The notes under the pieces are model-generated. The model made no database searches and was not told the origin of the DNA. It worked only from the letters and a program-made list of their open reading frames with translations. From contig NZ_JBDJKW010000012.1 in NCBI RefSeq assembly GCF_039673065.1, forward strand, positions 1 to 64,000: DNA of 64,000 nucleotides, given 5' to 3'. Position 1 is the first letter of the stretch, and every line of letters begins with the position of its first letter. Positions 50,292 through 61,347 of this stretch are shown here, piece after piece. The DNA is from Allobosea sp039673065. GTDB lineage: Bacteria; Pseudomonadota; Alphaproteobacteria; Rhizobiales; Beijerinckiaceae. A program made the position numbers and the translations under genes.

Positions 50292-51410
50292 ATGAAGGTT
50301 ACAGTCGAACGCTCCACGCTCCTGAAATCGCTCGGGCATGTCCATCGCGTCGTGGAGCGCCGCAACACGATCCCGATCCTCTCCAACCTGCTGCTGCGGG
50401 CCAATGAGGAGGGGCTGAAGCTCAAGGCCACCGATCTCGACATCGAGGTGGTCGAGACCGTGACGGCCGAGGTGGTCGAGCCCGGCGCCACCACCGTGCC
50501 GGCCCACACCCTCTACGACATCGTCCGCAAGCTGCCCGACGGCTCGCAGGTCTCGCTCGAGACCACCGGCGAGAGCGGCCAGATGGTGCTGCGCTCCGGG
50601 CGCTCGCGCTTCACCCTGCAGACCCTGCCGGAGAGCGATTTCCCCGACATCACCGCCGGCGAGATGGCGCATCGCTTCGTGCTGCCGGCCGGCGAGCTGA
50701 AGCGCCTGATCGACAAGACCCAGTTCGCGATCTCCACCGAGGAGACGCGCTACTACCTCAACGGCATCTACCTGCACACGATCGAGGTCGAGGGCCGGCC
50801 GCTGCTGCGCGCCGTCGCCACCGACGGCCACCGCCTCGCCCGCGTGGACACCGCCGCCCCGCAGGGCTCGGTCGGCATGCCGGGCGTGATCGTGCCGCGC
50901 AAGGCCGTCGCCGAGATCCAGAAGCTGCTGGAGGATGGCGACAGCGAGGTCCGCGTCGAGCTCTCCGCCACCAAGATCCGCGTCGCCGCCGCCGCGGTGG
51001 TGCTGACCTCGAAGCTGATCGATGGCACCTTCCCCGACTATCAGCGCGTCATCCCGGCCGGGAACGACAAGCTGCTCACCGTCGACAAGGGCGATTTCGC
51101 AGCGTCCGTCGACCGCGTCTCGACCATTTCCTCGGAACGCGGCCGCGCCGTGAAGCTCTCCATGGCGGATGGGCGCATGACGCTGTCGGTCACCAATCCG
51201 GATTCCGGCTCGGCGACCGAGGAGATCGAGGTCGAGTACGAGGCGAGCCCGCTCGATATCGGCTTCAACGCCCGCTATCTGATGGACATCGCCGCCCAGC
51301 TCGACGGCGACACCGCCCTGCTGAAGCTCGCCGATCCCGGCTCGCCCACGGTGATCCAGGACCGCGAGGGCGCCGCCGCGCTCTACGTGCTGATGCCGAT
51401 GCGGGTCTGA
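50292..51410 (+). CDS. dnaN: DNA polymerase III subunit beta (sliding clamp)
   Basis: 372 residues, three clamp domains; starts MKVTVERSTLLKSLGHVHRVVERRNTIPILSNLLL, ends with the hallmark LYVLMPMRV. 134 bases after dnaA, 12 bases before recF. Confidence 0.98.
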   Translation: MKVTVERSTLLKSLGHVHRVVERRNTIPILSNLLLRANEEGLKLKATDLDIEVVETVTAEVVEPGATTVPAHTLYDIVRKLPDGSQVSLETTGESGQMVLRSGRSRFTLQTLPESDFPDITAGEMAHRFVLPAGELKRLIDKTQFAISTEETRYYLNGIYLHTIEVEGRPLLRAVATDGHRLARVDTAAPQGSVGMPGVIVPRKAVAEIQKLLEDGDSEVRVELSATKIRVAAAAVVLTSKLIDGTFPDYQRVIPAGNDKLLTVDKGDFAASVDRVSTISSERGRAVKLSMADGRMTLSVTNPDSGSATEEIEVEYEASPLDIGFNARYLMDIAAQLDGDTALLKLADPGSPTVIQDREGAAALYVLMPMRV

Positions 51411-51422
51411 GCGCCGGCGCTC

Positions 51423-52550
51423 TTGACCGCGGTCGCGCAGCTCACCCTCCAGAACTTCCGCTCCTATGCCGCCCTCGATCTCGCGATCGAGGGGCGGCTC
51501 GTCGCGCTCTGCGGCGAGAACGGCGCCGGCAAGACCAACATCCTCGAGGCGCTCTCGCTGTTCGCGCCCGGCCGCGGCCTGCGCCGCGCCGATCTCGCCG
51601 AGATGGCGCGCCGGCCGGGCGAGGGCGGCTTTGCCGTCTCGATCGGCCTCGCCGAGGAGGGCGCGCGCCTCGGCATCGGGCTGGAGGCGCCGGACGCCGA
51701 GGGCAGGCGGGCCAGGCTGGCGCGCATCGACGGCGCCCCGGTGGGCTCGGCGCTCGCCTTCAGCGACCATGTCCGGCTGGTCTGGCTGACGCCTGATCTC
51801 GACGCGCTGTTCCGCGGCCCGGCCGGCGATCGCCGCCGCTTCCTCGACCGGCTGGTGCTCGCTGTCGATCCCGGCCATGGCAGCCGCTCGAACGCGCTGG
51901 AAAAGGTGCTGCGCACGCGCAACCGCCTGCTCGAGGAAAGCCCCGGCGAGCGGCGTTGGCTCGACGCGATCGAGCGCGAGATCGCCGAGCTCGGCGTGGC
52001 GGTGGCCGCGGCGCGGGCCGAGACGGTGGCGCGGCTCTCGGCCATCATCGCCGCGACGCGCGAGAAGGCCTCGCCCTTCCCGCATGCCGATCTCCGGCTG
52101 GAGGGCGAGATCGACGACCTCGTCGCCACCCTGCCGGCGCTCGACGCCGAGGACGCCTATCGCGAGCGCCTCGCTGCCATGCGCCCGCGCGACAAGGCGG
52201 CCGGGCGCACGCTTGCCGGCCCGCAGGCCTCCGATCTCGCCGTGCGCCACGCTGCTAAGGACATCCCCGCCGGCCAGGGCTCGACCGGCGAGCAGAAGGC
52301 GCTGCTGATCGGGCTGGTGCTGGCCCATGCCCGGCTGGTGGCGGCGATGAGCGACCTGCCGCCTCTGGTCCTGCTCGACGAGATCGCAGCGCATCTCGAT
52401 CCGCGCCGCCGCGGCGCGCTCTATGCCGGGCTGGTCGATCTCGGCTGCCAGGTCTGGATGACGGGGGCGGACCCGGCGCTGTTCGGCGATCTGCCGGCGC
52501 AGGCGCAACGCCTGCTGGTCACGCCCGGCCGCATCGACCTGTTGCCCTGA
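51423..52550 (+). CDS. recF: DNA replication and repair protein RecF
   Basis: 375 residues. Walker A GENGAGKTN near the N-terminus, signature STGEQKALLIGL and Walker B PLVLLDEIAAHLD. RecF loads RecA at gaps with RecOR. Start TTG at 51423 because LTLQNFRSY must be included and no ATG/GTG precedes it; the rare start and weak ribosome site suggest translational coupling to dnaN. Convergent with the ankyrin gene (7-base gap). Confidence 0.95.
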   Translation: MTAVAQLTLQNFRSYAALDLAIEGRLVALCGENGAGKTNILEALSLFAPGRGLRRADLAEMARRPGEGGFAVSIGLAEEGARLGIGLEAPDAEGRRARLARIDGAPVGSALAFSDHVRLVWLTPDLDALFRGPAGDRRRFLDRLVLAVDPGHGSRSNALEKVLRTRNRLLEESPGERRWLDAIEREIAELGVAVAAARAETVARLSAIIAATREKASPFPHADLRLEGEIDDLVATLPALDAEDAYRERLAAMRPRDKAAGRTLAGPQASDLAVRHAAKDIPAGQGSTGEQKALLIGLVLAHARLVAAMSDLPPLVLLDEIAAHLDPRRRGALYAGLVDLGCQVWMTGADPALFGDLPAQAQRLLVTPGRIDLLP

Positions 52551-52557
52551 GGCGTGG

Positions 52558-53211
52558 TCAGCGGCCGCCGGCCGCCGCGATCAGCGCCGCGACCGCGTCC
52601 TGCCCGCGCTGGCGGGCATGGGCCAGCGGGGTGACGCCGTCGCGATCGGCGAGATTGGGATCGGCACCGGCGGCGAGCACCAGCTTCGCGACGCTCTGAT
52701 GGCGCGGGCCGCCATTGCCGAGGATCACGATCTCCAGCAGGCAGGTCCAGCCGAGATCGTTGACGTGGTTCACGTCGATGCCGCTGGTCAGCAGCAGGCG
52801 CACCGTCTCGACATGGGCGCGCTCGCAGGCCGGGATCAGCGCATTGCCGCCATAGCGGTTGCGCAGGGTGAGATCGGGCTTCAGCGGCAGCATGGCGGCG
52901 ATGATCTCGCTGCGCCCGCTCGCCCCGGCCAGGAGCCAGGGCGTGTCGCTGTTGACGGCCTGGGCGTTGAGGTCGGCGCCGGCGGCGAGCAGCGCCTTGG
53001 CGATGGCGCTGCGGTTTTCAGCCACCGCCAGCAGCAGGGGCGTGCGCCCCTGGCCGTCGCGCGTATCCAGCGCGGCGCCGCTGCCGATGGCGCGCTCGAT
53101 ACCGGGAAGGTCGCCCGCGGCGACCAGTGCGTGGAGATCGTCGCCCGCCATGGCCTGCATCCCCGTCGTCAGCGTCAGGGCGAGCGCCAGCCAGGCGGCG
53201 GCCGGCCTCAT
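52558..53211 (-). CDS. Secreted ankyrin-repeat protein
   Basis: 217 residues: signal peptide (AAAWLALALTLTTGMQAMAG) and about five ankyrin repeats (DTRDGQGRTPLLLAVAENRSAIAKALLAAGADLN and following). Probably periplasmic protein-protein adaptor of unknown partner; similar proteins accompany catalase (AnkB) in pseudomonads, but there is no catalase here. ATG overlaps the hrcA stop by 4 bases. Confidence 0.9.
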   Translation of the reverse strand: MRPAAAWLALALTLTTGMQAMAGDDLHALVAAGDLPGIERAIGSGAALDTRDGQGRTPLLLAVAENRSAIAKALLAAGADLNAQAVNSDTPWLLAGASGRSEIIAAMLPLKPDLTLRNRYGGNALIPACERAHVETVRLLLTSGIDVNHVNDLGWTCLLEIVILGNGGPRHQSVAKLVLAAGADPNLADRDGVTPLAHARQRGQDAVAALIAAAGGR

Positions 53212-54290
53212 CGCCCCTCGTCCAGGAGGCGCCCGACCACGCGGGCGGTGTAGTCGACCATCGGCACGATGCGGGCATAGTTCAGCCGCGTCGGGCCGAT
53301 GATCCCGACCACGCCGACGATGCGCTGCTCGCCGTCGCGGAAGGGGGCTGCGACGATCGAGGAGCCCGACATCGAGAACAGCTTGTTCTCCGAGCCGATG
53401 AAGATGCGCACCCCGTCGCCGGCCTCGGCCCGCGAGAGCAGGTCGATCATCTCGGTCTGGGCCTCGAGATCGGAGAAGAGCAGCCTGATCCGCTCGAGAT
53501 CCTCCTGCGCCCTGAGGTCGTCGAGCAGGTTGGCCTGGCCGCGCACGATCAGCTGGCGGTCGCCCGACAGGCCCGACGAGGTCGCGACCCCGCTCTCGAC
53601 CAGTCGCGCCGTCAGCCCGTCGAGCTCGCGCTCCATCTCGGCGCGGCTCTCCTCGATCTCGCGATGCAGCTCGGCCAGCGTCTTGCCGGCGATGCGGGCG
53701 TTGAGGAAGTTGCCGGCCTCGACCAGCGCCGAAGCCGGCAGGCCGGGCGGCAGGGCGAGGATGCGGTTCTCGACCGTGCCGTCGTCGGCGACCAGCACGA
53801 CGAGGGCGCGATGGGCGTCGAGCCGCACGAATTCGATATGGCGCAGGCGGGCGTTCGCCTTGGTGGTGACGACGACGCCGGCCCCGCGCGATAGGCCCGA
53901 GAGCAGCACGGAGGCTTCCGCCAGCGTGGCGTCGAGCGTGCGCTGGCTCGCGGCGGCGCGGATCTGTGCCTCGATGCGCGCGCGCTCGTCGCCCGTGAGG
54001 TCGCCGACCTCCATCATCGCGTCGACGAAGAAGCGCAGGCCCCGCTCGGTCGGCAGCCGGCCGGCCGAGGTGTGCGGCGCGTAGATCAGCCCGGCCATCT
54101 CGAGGTCGGTCATGACGTTGCGCACGGTCGCGGGCGAGAGCGACATCGGCAGCAGGCGTGCGATGTTGCGCGAGCCGACCGGTTCGCCGGTAGTCAGATA
54201 GCCGTCGACGATCTGCCGGAAGATCTCGCGCGAGCGCTGGTCGACCGCGACCAGACCGCCGGGCGGCTCCGGGGGCCGGTGCAGGCTCAT
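53208..54290 (-). CDS. hrcA: Heat-inducible transcription repressor HrcA
   Basis: 360 residues. N-terminal winged helix (REIFRQIVDGYLTTGEPVGSRNIARLL, SPATVRNVMTDLEMAGLI), GAF-like central domain, C-terminal VGVVGIIGPTRLNYARIVPMVDY. Represses groESL-type operons at CIRCE elements and depends on GroEL. No CIRCE seen in this window. Usually followed by grpE; here followed by the ankyrin gene. Confidence 0.96.
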   Translation of the reverse strand: MSLHRPPEPPGGLVAVDQRSREIFRQIVDGYLTTGEPVGSRNIARLLPMSLSPATVRNVMTDLEMAGLIYAPHTSAGRLPTERGLRFFVDAMMEVGDLTGDERARIEAQIRAAASQRTLDATLAEASVLLSGLSRGAGVVVTTKANARLRHIEFVRLDAHRALVVLVADDGTVENRILALPPGLPASALVEAGNFLNARIAGKTLAELHREIEESRAEMERELDGLTARLVESGVATSSGLSGDRQLIVRGQANLLDDLRAQEDLERIRLLFSDLEAQTEMIDLLSRAEAGDGVRIFIGSENKLFSMSGSSIVAAPFRDGEQRIVGVVGIIGPTRLNYARIVPMVDYTARVVGRLLDEGR

Positions 54291-54346
54291 GCGGGGACCG
54301 TGCGCTTGCAGGACATCGCCTTATTGTCCACGCGGCGGCGGCGCGA

Positions 54347-55270
54347 TCAAGGGGCGCGGCGCGATGCGGAGGCTGCGTCGGGCTGGGCCTCGAACAGCGC
54401 CTGCAGATGCGCGACCGGCTCGCCGATGAAGGACTGCACCCCGACCGCGACCTGGCCGGGCTCCAGAACCTGCTCGAAGCTAGACAATCCGGCGAGCGGC
54501 TCGCGCTCATCGCCCCAGTAGACCTTGCACAGCTCCAGCGCCTCGCCGAAATGCCCGGCGCGCTCGCGCCCCAGCACCTGGTCGACATAGTAACCGTAGA
54601 TCAGGTACTCCGAGAACCGGCGCATGCGCCCGATCGCCGAGACCCAGTCGCGCCCGGCGCGCTCGGCGATCAGCGCGAGCATCGCCACGACATGCTCGCG
54701 GCGCCAGCTCACCAGATTGTTGATGTAGTCGTCGCTCGGCATCGCCGGCGCAGGCAGGCCGAGCAGGCTGGCGGCGTTGCGGCACCAGGCGGCGTGCTCG
54801 GTCATCTCGGCCCGGATGTGGCCCGGCTTGACGTAGAGCCTGACCGCTTCGCCCTGCGACAGGCTGGCGAGGTCGAAGGGCCGCAGGAACATCATGTCGG
54901 AATCGGCGAAGATCACCACGTCTTCCGGCATGGCGAGCGGCAAGGCGAGCTTGCGCAATTGCTGCGCGTGCCAGCCGCGCAGCGGCGGCACGCCGCGGCG
55001 CAGCGCGCCGAGACCGGTCCAGACCCGGCGCCGGCCGAGGCTGAGCGGATCGGGCCGCGCCTTCAGCCAGGCGGGAAGCAGCGCCGATTCCGGTAGCACG
55101 GTGCGGCGCGGGCCGGCCAGCGGCTTGAACAGCGGAAGGTCGGCATCCTCGACCAGGAGGTAATGCGTGCTGTGGCCGGAGAGATAGCGGTCGATGCTGG
55201 CGCAGAGCAGGCGGCAGCGCGCGAAGTCCCCGGCATGGCTCGGCGTCGCGATGGCGTAGCTGCGGCTCAT
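54347..55270 (-). CDS. DUF6492 family protein, glycosyltransferase-like
   Basis: 307 residues. YAIATPSHAGDFARCRLLCASIDRY at the start and the acidic DSDMMFLRP (DxD-like, about residues 117-125) are typical of this family, which looks like a nucleotide-sugar transferase fold. Likely acts in polysaccharide or cell-surface glycan assembly given its neighbours. Overlaps the wecG-like gene by 4 bases, same operon. Confidence 0.78.
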   Translation of the reverse strand: MSRSYAIATPSHAGDFARCRLLCASIDRYLSGHSTHYLLVEDADLPLFKPLAGPRRTVLPESALLPAWLKARPDPLSLGRRRVWTGLGALRRGVPPLRGWHAQQLRKLALPLAMPEDVVIFADSDMMFLRPFDLASLSQGEAVRLYVKPGHIRAEMTEHAAWCRNAASLLGLPAPAMPSDDYINNLVSWRREHVVAMLALIAERAGRDWVSAIGRMRRFSEYLIYGYYVDQVLGRERAGHFGEALELCKVYWGDEREPLAGLSSFEQVLEPGQVAVGVQSFIGEPVAHLQALFEAQPDAASASRRAP

Positions 55271-56073
55271 CGCCGGCTTCGGCCGGTGCGCAGCTTGTGG
55301 ATCAGGACACGCGCCAGGAAGAGCGGATTGCCGACGACATAGCGCCGCCAGAGCCGGCGCGGCTCGCGCGCCAGCCGGAACAGCCATTCCAGCCGCAGGC
55401 GGCGCATCGTCTCCGGCGCGCGCGGAATGTCGCCGGCTATGAAGTCGAACAAGGCGCCGACACCGGCGGCGATGCTGCAATGGGCGGCGCTAAGATGCCG
55501 CGCAATCCAGCGCTCCTGGCGCGGATTGCCGAAGGCGACCAGCAGCAGGTCCGGCCGGGCATCCTCCAGCCGGCGCAGCAGCGCGGTTTCCTCGGCCTGC
55601 GAGAAATAGCCCGGGCCGAGCACGGTGAAGTCGTGTGCCGGATGGGCCTGGCGCAGCACCTCGGCCGCGCGCTCGGCGACGCCGGGCCGTCCACCGAGCA
55701 GGGCGACGCGGCGCCCGCGCGGCTGGGCCGCCAGCAGCGCCGGGATGAAATCGGTGCCGTTGAGATTGGCCGGGAAGCCCCTGCCGTGCAGCAGGCGCGA
55801 GGCGATGTCCATGCCGACGCCGTCGGGCAGGATCAGGAAGCCGGCGAGCTGCGCCCGCAGCGTCGCGTCGCGCGCGGCGTGGTTGACCAGATTGGCGTTC
55901 GAGAAGGCGAGGCGCAGGAAGCGGCCTTCGTCCATCGCCTCGGTCAGGCTCTGCACCGCATCGGCGCGCGACAGGGCCGCGACCTGGACGCCGGCGATGT
56001 CGCGCGGCGGTTCGGACGGGTGCGGTCCGCGCGAGCGGCCGAGCGTCGGGTGGGTCACGGAAAGCGCGTTCAT
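55267..56073 (-). CDS. WecG/TagA/CpsF family glycosyltransferase
   Basis: 268 residues. GT26 motifs: SNANLV (58-63), PDGVGMD (83-89), and VAFGNPRQERWI with GVGALFDFIAGDIPRAP. This family transfers a sugar (ManNAc-A, ManNAc) onto an undecaprenyl-linked acceptor at the inner face of the membrane. ATG 56073 chosen over 56178, which would add a basic tail. Divergent from the polyprenyl glycosylphosphotransferase, with which it would act in sequence. Confidence 0.9.
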   Translation of the reverse strand: MNALSVTHPTLGRSRGPHPSEPPRDIAGVQVAALSRADAVQSLTEAMDEGRFLRLAFSNANLVNHAARDATLRAQLAGFLILPDGVGMDIASRLLHGRGFPANLNGTDFIPALLAAQPRGRRVALLGGRPGVAERAAEVLRQAHPAHDFTVLGPGYFSQAEETALLRRLEDARPDLLLVAFGNPRQERWIARHLSAAHCSIAAGVGALFDFIAGDIPRAPETMRRLRLEWLFRLAREPRRLWRRYVVGNPLFLARVLIHKLRTGRSRR

Positions 56074-56393
56074 CTTGGGGGCCCGCGGGGCTGCGCGTCG
56101 GCGCGCAGATCGCCCGTTGCCGCGCATGTGGGACGCGGGGCGCGCGGGGTCAAGGGCGGGTATGTACATGATGTCCACGTGGTTTCCAGAGCGTTGCGGC
56201 GGCTGTCCCGTTTCGGGACGGGCCTGGCGGCCTTCGCTGTCGCCTGGCGCTGGTCGCGCCGGTTTGCGTGCCGCTTCCGGTCAGAACGCCGTGGTGCCGC
56301 TCCGGCACCGGCTTTGCGCTGCGGCACGCAGGCGAGCCGACCGGGCAGGCGATTGTGCCGCTTCGGGTCGGTCGGGCCGGAACGGATCCTGTC
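56074..56393. other. Divergent intergenic region of the polysaccharide locus
   Basis: 320 bases with no gene. It contains an inverted repeat GTCCCG-TTT-CGGGAC (56205-56219) and three related words beginning GTGCCGCT (56268, 56294) or GTGCCGCTTCGGGTC (56355). These may be operators for both directions. Confidence 0.5.
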
Positions 56394-57851
<1,458 letters not shown>

Positions 57852-57960
57852 GGCGGCGCCCGGCCCGGCCGGACGCAACCCCGCCCCGTGAAATGATGGC
57901 TTCGCAGCGCCGCCGTTTGCGCTAGGCTCCGCCCTGCCCGAAGGGAGGGGCGTCACTGCA

Positions 57961-58707
57961 ATGAATCAAATCGATTTGAATGGTCGCGTCGCCGTCGTCA
58001 CCGGTGGAGCGCAAGGCATCGGCCGGGCGGTGGTCGAGCGGTTCGTGGCCAGCGGCGCGCAGGTCGAGATCTGGGATCTCGACGGCGATCTGGCGGCGAA
58101 GTCCGCCGCGGAGATCGGCCAGGGCGTGACCGGCGTCGGCGTCGACGTCGCCGACTATGCCTCGGTCGAGTCGGCCGCCAAGGCGTTGGAGGCCCGCCTC
58201 GGGCGCATCGACATCATGGTCACCAGCGCCGGCATCGCCGGGCCGATCCACAAGACCTGGGAATACCCGCTCGACGCCTGGAACAAGGTGATGCGCGTCA
58301 ATGTCGACGGCACGATGCATTGCTGCCGCGCCGTCATCCCCGGCATGATCGCGCGCAATTACGGCCGCCTCGTCCTCGTCGCCTCGATCGCCGGCAAGGA
58401 AGGCAACCCGGGCGCCTCGGTCTACTCGGCCTCGAAGGCGGCGGTGATCGCGCTGACCAAGTCGCTCGGCAAGGAGGTCGCCGACAAGGACATCGCGGTG
58501 AACTGCATCACCCCGGCTGCGGCCAAGACCCGCATCTTCGACCAGATCACCCAGCAGCACATCGACTACATGCTGGCCAGGATCCCGCGCGGCCGCTTCC
58601 TGCAGGTCGAGGAGGCCGCCGCCATGGTCGCCTTCCTCGCCTCGGCCGACAACAGCTTCACCACCGGCTCGGTCTTCGACCTGTCGGGCGGTCGCGCCAC
58701 CTACTGA
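57961..58707 (+). CDS. SDR family oxidoreductase (3-oxoacyl-ACP reductase-like)
   Basis: 248 residues, Rossmann TGGAQGIG, SAGIAGP, catalytic Tyr-x3-Lys YSASKAA, C-terminal GSVFDLSGGRATY. FabG-like length, but neighbours (amidohydrolase) suggest a catabolic sugar or polyol dehydrogenase instead. Confidence 0.9.
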   Translation: MNQIDLNGRVAVVTGGAQGIGRAVVERFVASGAQVEIWDLDGDLAAKSAAEIGQGVTGVGVDVADYASVESAAKALEARLGRIDIMVTSAGIAGPIHKTWEYPLDAWNKVMRVNVDGTMHCCRAVIPGMIARNYGRLVLVASIAGKEGNPGASVYSASKAAVIALTKSLGKEVADKDIAVNCITPAAAKTRIFDQITQQHIDYMLARIPRGRFLQVEEAAAMVAFLASADNSFTTGSVFDLSGGRATY

Positions 58708-58784
58708 CGGCGGCGTCCCGCTCGGTTGCGACGGATGGCGGAAGGGGCTGGCCACCGGCCGGCTCCCGATTCTAGGGTACCGGC

Positions 58785-60059
58785 ATGAGCCCAGTCCTTC
58801 CTTCCGCCTCCGTCCTCGGCGCGCGCGCCTTCGCCGCGCTCGCCGGTCTCAACCGCTTCAGCGACGAGCCGGGCAAGCTGACCCGGCTCTATCTGTCGCC
58901 GGCCCACCGGCAGGCGGCGGAGTTCACCAAGGGCGCGATGGAGGTCGCGGGCCTCACCGCCTTCATCGACGCCGCCGGCTCGGTGCAGGGCCGCCGCGAG
59001 GGCCCGCGCCCCGGCCTGCCCGCCGTGGTCATCGGCTCGCATATCGACACGGTCCGCGACGGCGGCCGCTATGATGGCAATCTCGGCGTGATCGCCGGCA
59101 TCCTCGCCGCCCAGGCCATCCGCGACGCCGGCATCGTGCTGCCCTTCGCGCTGGAGGTGGTGGCCTTCGGCGACGAGGAGACGGTGCGCTTCCCGACCTC
59201 GCTCTCGACCTCCTCGGCGCTCGCCGGCCATTACGACGCGGCCTGGCTCGATTCGCGCGACGCGGACGGCGTGGTCCTGCGCGACGCGCTCGTCGCCTTC
59301 GGTGGCGATCCGGCTGGCATCGCCGCGCTCGCCCGGCCGCCGGGCGCGATCCGCGCCTATCTCGAAGTGCATATCGAGCAGGGGCCGGTGCTCGAGGCGG
59401 AGGGCGAGGCGGTCGGCATCGTCACCACCATCAACGCCCAGTGCCGGGCCCGGGTGCGCGTCACCGGCGAGGCCGGCCATGCCGGCACCGTGCCGATGGC
59501 GCTGCGCAAGGACGCGCTGACCGCCGCCGCCGAGATGGCGCTGGCGCTGGAGGCGATCGCCGTCGCACACGACCAGGCGGTCGGCACGGTCGGCGTCTTC
59601 CGGCCCGATCCCGGCGCCACCAATGTCGTGCCCGGCGCGGTCGAGTTCACCATCGATTTCCGCGCCCCGCTCGGCGAGACCGTGACCGCGATGGAGGCGG
59701 CGATTCGCGCCCGCTTCGGCGAGATCGCGGCGCGCCGCGGCGTCGGCCTGGAGATCGTGCCCTATTCGCGCGAGGAGGCGACGCCGATGGCGGCCGAGCT
59801 GCAGGAGGCGCTGGCCGCCGGCATCGCCCGGACCGGCTCCAACCTCTCGGCGCGCCGCCTGCCCTCGGGGGCCGGCCACGACGCCATGGCGATGGCGCGG
59901 ATCTGCCCCGCGGCCATGCTGTTCGTGCGCTGCGAGAAGGGCATCAGCCATTCGCCGCTGGAGGCGATGAGCGAGCTCGACGCCGGCATCGCGGTGCGCG
60001 TGATGATCGAGACCGTGCTCGAGCTCGCCCGCCGCGACGGCGCCGCCATCCCCGGCTGA
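58785..60059 (+). CDS. Zn-dependent M20 amidohydrolase (allantoate/ureidoglycolate/N-carbamoyl type)
   Basis: 424 residues. GSHIDTVRDGGRYDGNLG is the signature of AllC/beta-ureidopropionase/hydantoin carbamoylases; FGDEETVRFP gives the catalytic Glu pair, HIEQGPVLE and SGAGHDAMAMA further metal ligands. Substrate is uncertain without purine-degradation neighbours. Confidence 0.92.
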   Translation: MSPVLPSASVLGARAFAALAGLNRFSDEPGKLTRLYLSPAHRQAAEFTKGAMEVAGLTAFIDAAGSVQGRREGPRPGLPAVVIGSHIDTVRDGGRYDGNLGVIAGILAAQAIRDAGIVLPFALEVVAFGDEETVRFPTSLSTSSALAGHYDAAWLDSRDADGVVLRDALVAFGGDPAGIAALARPPGAIRAYLEVHIEQGPVLEAEGEAVGIVTTINAQCRARVRVTGEAGHAGTVPMALRKDALTAAAEMALALEAIAVAHDQAVGTVGVFRPDPGATNVVPGAVEFTIDFRAPLGETVTAMEAAIRARFGEIAARRGVGLEIVPYSREEATPMAAELQEALAAGIARTGSNLSARRLPSGAGHDAMAMARICPAAMLFVRCEKGISHSPLEAMSELDAGIAVRVMIETVLELARRDGAAIPG

Positions 60060-60136
60060 GCCGGCCGGCATGCTGGCCCGTTCGCGGCCAGGCTTGCGCT
60101 GGGCGCGCCCCCGCCTTGCCGGCGGCGGCGCGAGCC

Positions 60137-60165
60137 TTGACCCGTCCTGCCGCCGTTCATAGCTT
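60137..60165 (+). promoter_or_regulatory. Candidate trxA promoter
   Basis: TTGACC (60137-60142), 17-base spacer, TAGCTT (60160-60165), 56 bases before the trxA ATG. Weak -10. Confidence 0.4.
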
Positions 60166-60220
60166 CGCGGGCGACAGGCGGCGCTGGTGCCGCGCTTACG
60201 AGATTGAAAGGCTGCGAGCC

Positions 60221-60541
60221 ATGGCGACGAGCAAGGTGACCGATGCGAGCTTCGAGGCGGACGTCCTCAAGTCGAGCGAGCCCGTCGTGGTCGACTTCTG
60301 GGCCGAGTGGTGCGGCCCCTGCCGCATGATCGGCCCGGCGCTGGAGGAGATCGCCGGCGAGATGGAAGGCAAGGTCAAGATCGTCAAGATGAACGTCGAC
60401 GAGAACCAGGCCGTCCCGGCCCAGTTCGGCATCCGCTCGATCCCGACCCTGATGCTGTTCAAGGACGGCAAGCTGGCCTCGCAGAAGGTCGGCGCCGCCC
60501 CCAAGAGCGATCTCAGCCGGTGTTTCGCCTCGGCGGTCTGA
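60221..60541 (+). CDS. trxA: Thioredoxin
   Basis: 106 residues, active site WCGPC at 30-34, cis-Pro in SIPTLMLF. Standard cytosolic Trx1. ATG 60221; monocistronic with its own promoter and strong terminator. Confidence 0.98.
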   Translation: MATSKVTDASFEADVLKSSEPVVVDFWAEWCGPCRMIGPALEEIAGEMEGKVKIVKMNVDENQAVPAQFGIRSIPTLMLFKDGKLASQKVGAAPKSDLSRCFASAV

Positions 60542-60570
60542 TGCCCGGAACCCGCTATGCGACAAGCTAT

Positions 60571-60600
60571 GGGCCGCTCCCGGGAGGGAGCGGCCCTTTT
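60571..60600 (+). terminator. Intrinsic terminator of trxA
   Basis: Perfect 11-bp stem GGGCCGCTCCC (60571-60581) with GGGAGCGGCCC (60586-60596), 4-base loop, TTTT tail. 30 bases after the stop; may also stop DoxX transcripts from the opposite side. Confidence 0.93.
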
Positions 60601-60635
60601 GCATTGTCGTTGCCCCGGCCTTGCGGCCGGACGCC

Positions 60636-61031
60636 TCACTTCGCGCGGTTGTCGAGCGCGAAGGAGCCCGGGCCAGCGAAGAAGAGATAGAAGAAGATGA
60701 AGCAGAACAGCATGGCCGGCTCGCCGCCGTTGAGCAGCGGGTAGAAGCTCTTCGGCGCATGCGCCATGAAGTAGGCCACGGCCATCAGGCCCGAGAGCAG
60801 GAAGGCGGTCGGGCGCGTCAGGAAGCCGAGGACGAGCAGCGCGCCGCCGACGAGCTCCATCACGCCGGCGACCCAGCTCAGGCTGAAGGCGGCGGGCATG
60901 CCCCAGGACGGCGCCGCCGGGAAGGCGAGCAGCTTCTGCGTGCCGTGGCTGATGAAGGAGGCCGCGGTGACGATGCGCAGCAGCCCGAGGGCGTGGGGCG
61001 CGAAGCGCGAAAGCGAATTCAGGGCCTGCAT
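60636..61031 (-). CDS. DoxX family membrane protein
   Basis: 131 residues, four membrane segments. GLLRIVTAASFISHGTQKLL and GVMELVGGALLVLGFLTRP follow the DoxX pattern. Function unclear; relatives work with thiosulfate oxidation or detoxification. ATG 61031 follows CAGGAGAG; longer frame upstream rejected. Confidence 0.88.
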   Translation of the reverse strand: MQALNSLSRFAPHALGLLRIVTAASFISHGTQKLLAFPAAPSWGMPAAFSLSWVAGVMELVGGALLVLGFLTRPTAFLLSGLMAVAYFMAHAPKSFYPLLNGGEPAMLFCFIFFYLFFAGPGSFALDNRAK

Positions 61032-61347
61032 GAGCGTGTGCTCTCCTGTTGGTGGGTGGGCTTCGGCAAAATGCGCCCTAACCATATGCGATGCTTCGGG
61101 AACTGGCATCCCGCCGCGCCGGTGCGCCCTTCTCCGACGCCTGCGACATCGCGGCAACTCACGTTTTCGTTTGCGATGCAGCGCGAATGTTGCGATGCAC
61201 AGGCGAACGGAGCGCGGCGGGCCGGTAAGGCCGTCATTCGCCCGACATTGCGCTTAACCGGCCCTTAAAAGCGCCATGTTTGACTCCTGTCTGGAGCCCG
61301 TCGCCGTTTGGGCGGGACATGGCGGGCAGGGCCTTCGACGGGGCGGA
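61032..61347. other. Intergenic region between DoxX and the class A PBP
   Basis: 316 bases. Holds a direct repeat TTGCGATGCA (61171-61180 and 61190-61199) and the TTAA-N7-TTAA site at 61254-61268. Includes 72 bases of in-frame upstream extension of the PBP gene if the ATG at 61276 is used. Confidence 0.55.
61254..61268 (+). promoter_or_regulatory. CtrA-type binding site (TTAA-N7-TTAA)
   Basis: TTAA (61254-61257), CCGGCCC, TTAA (61265-61268), an exact match to the full alphaproteobacterial CtrA consensus. It lies 80 bases before the favoured PBP start. Confidence 0.5.
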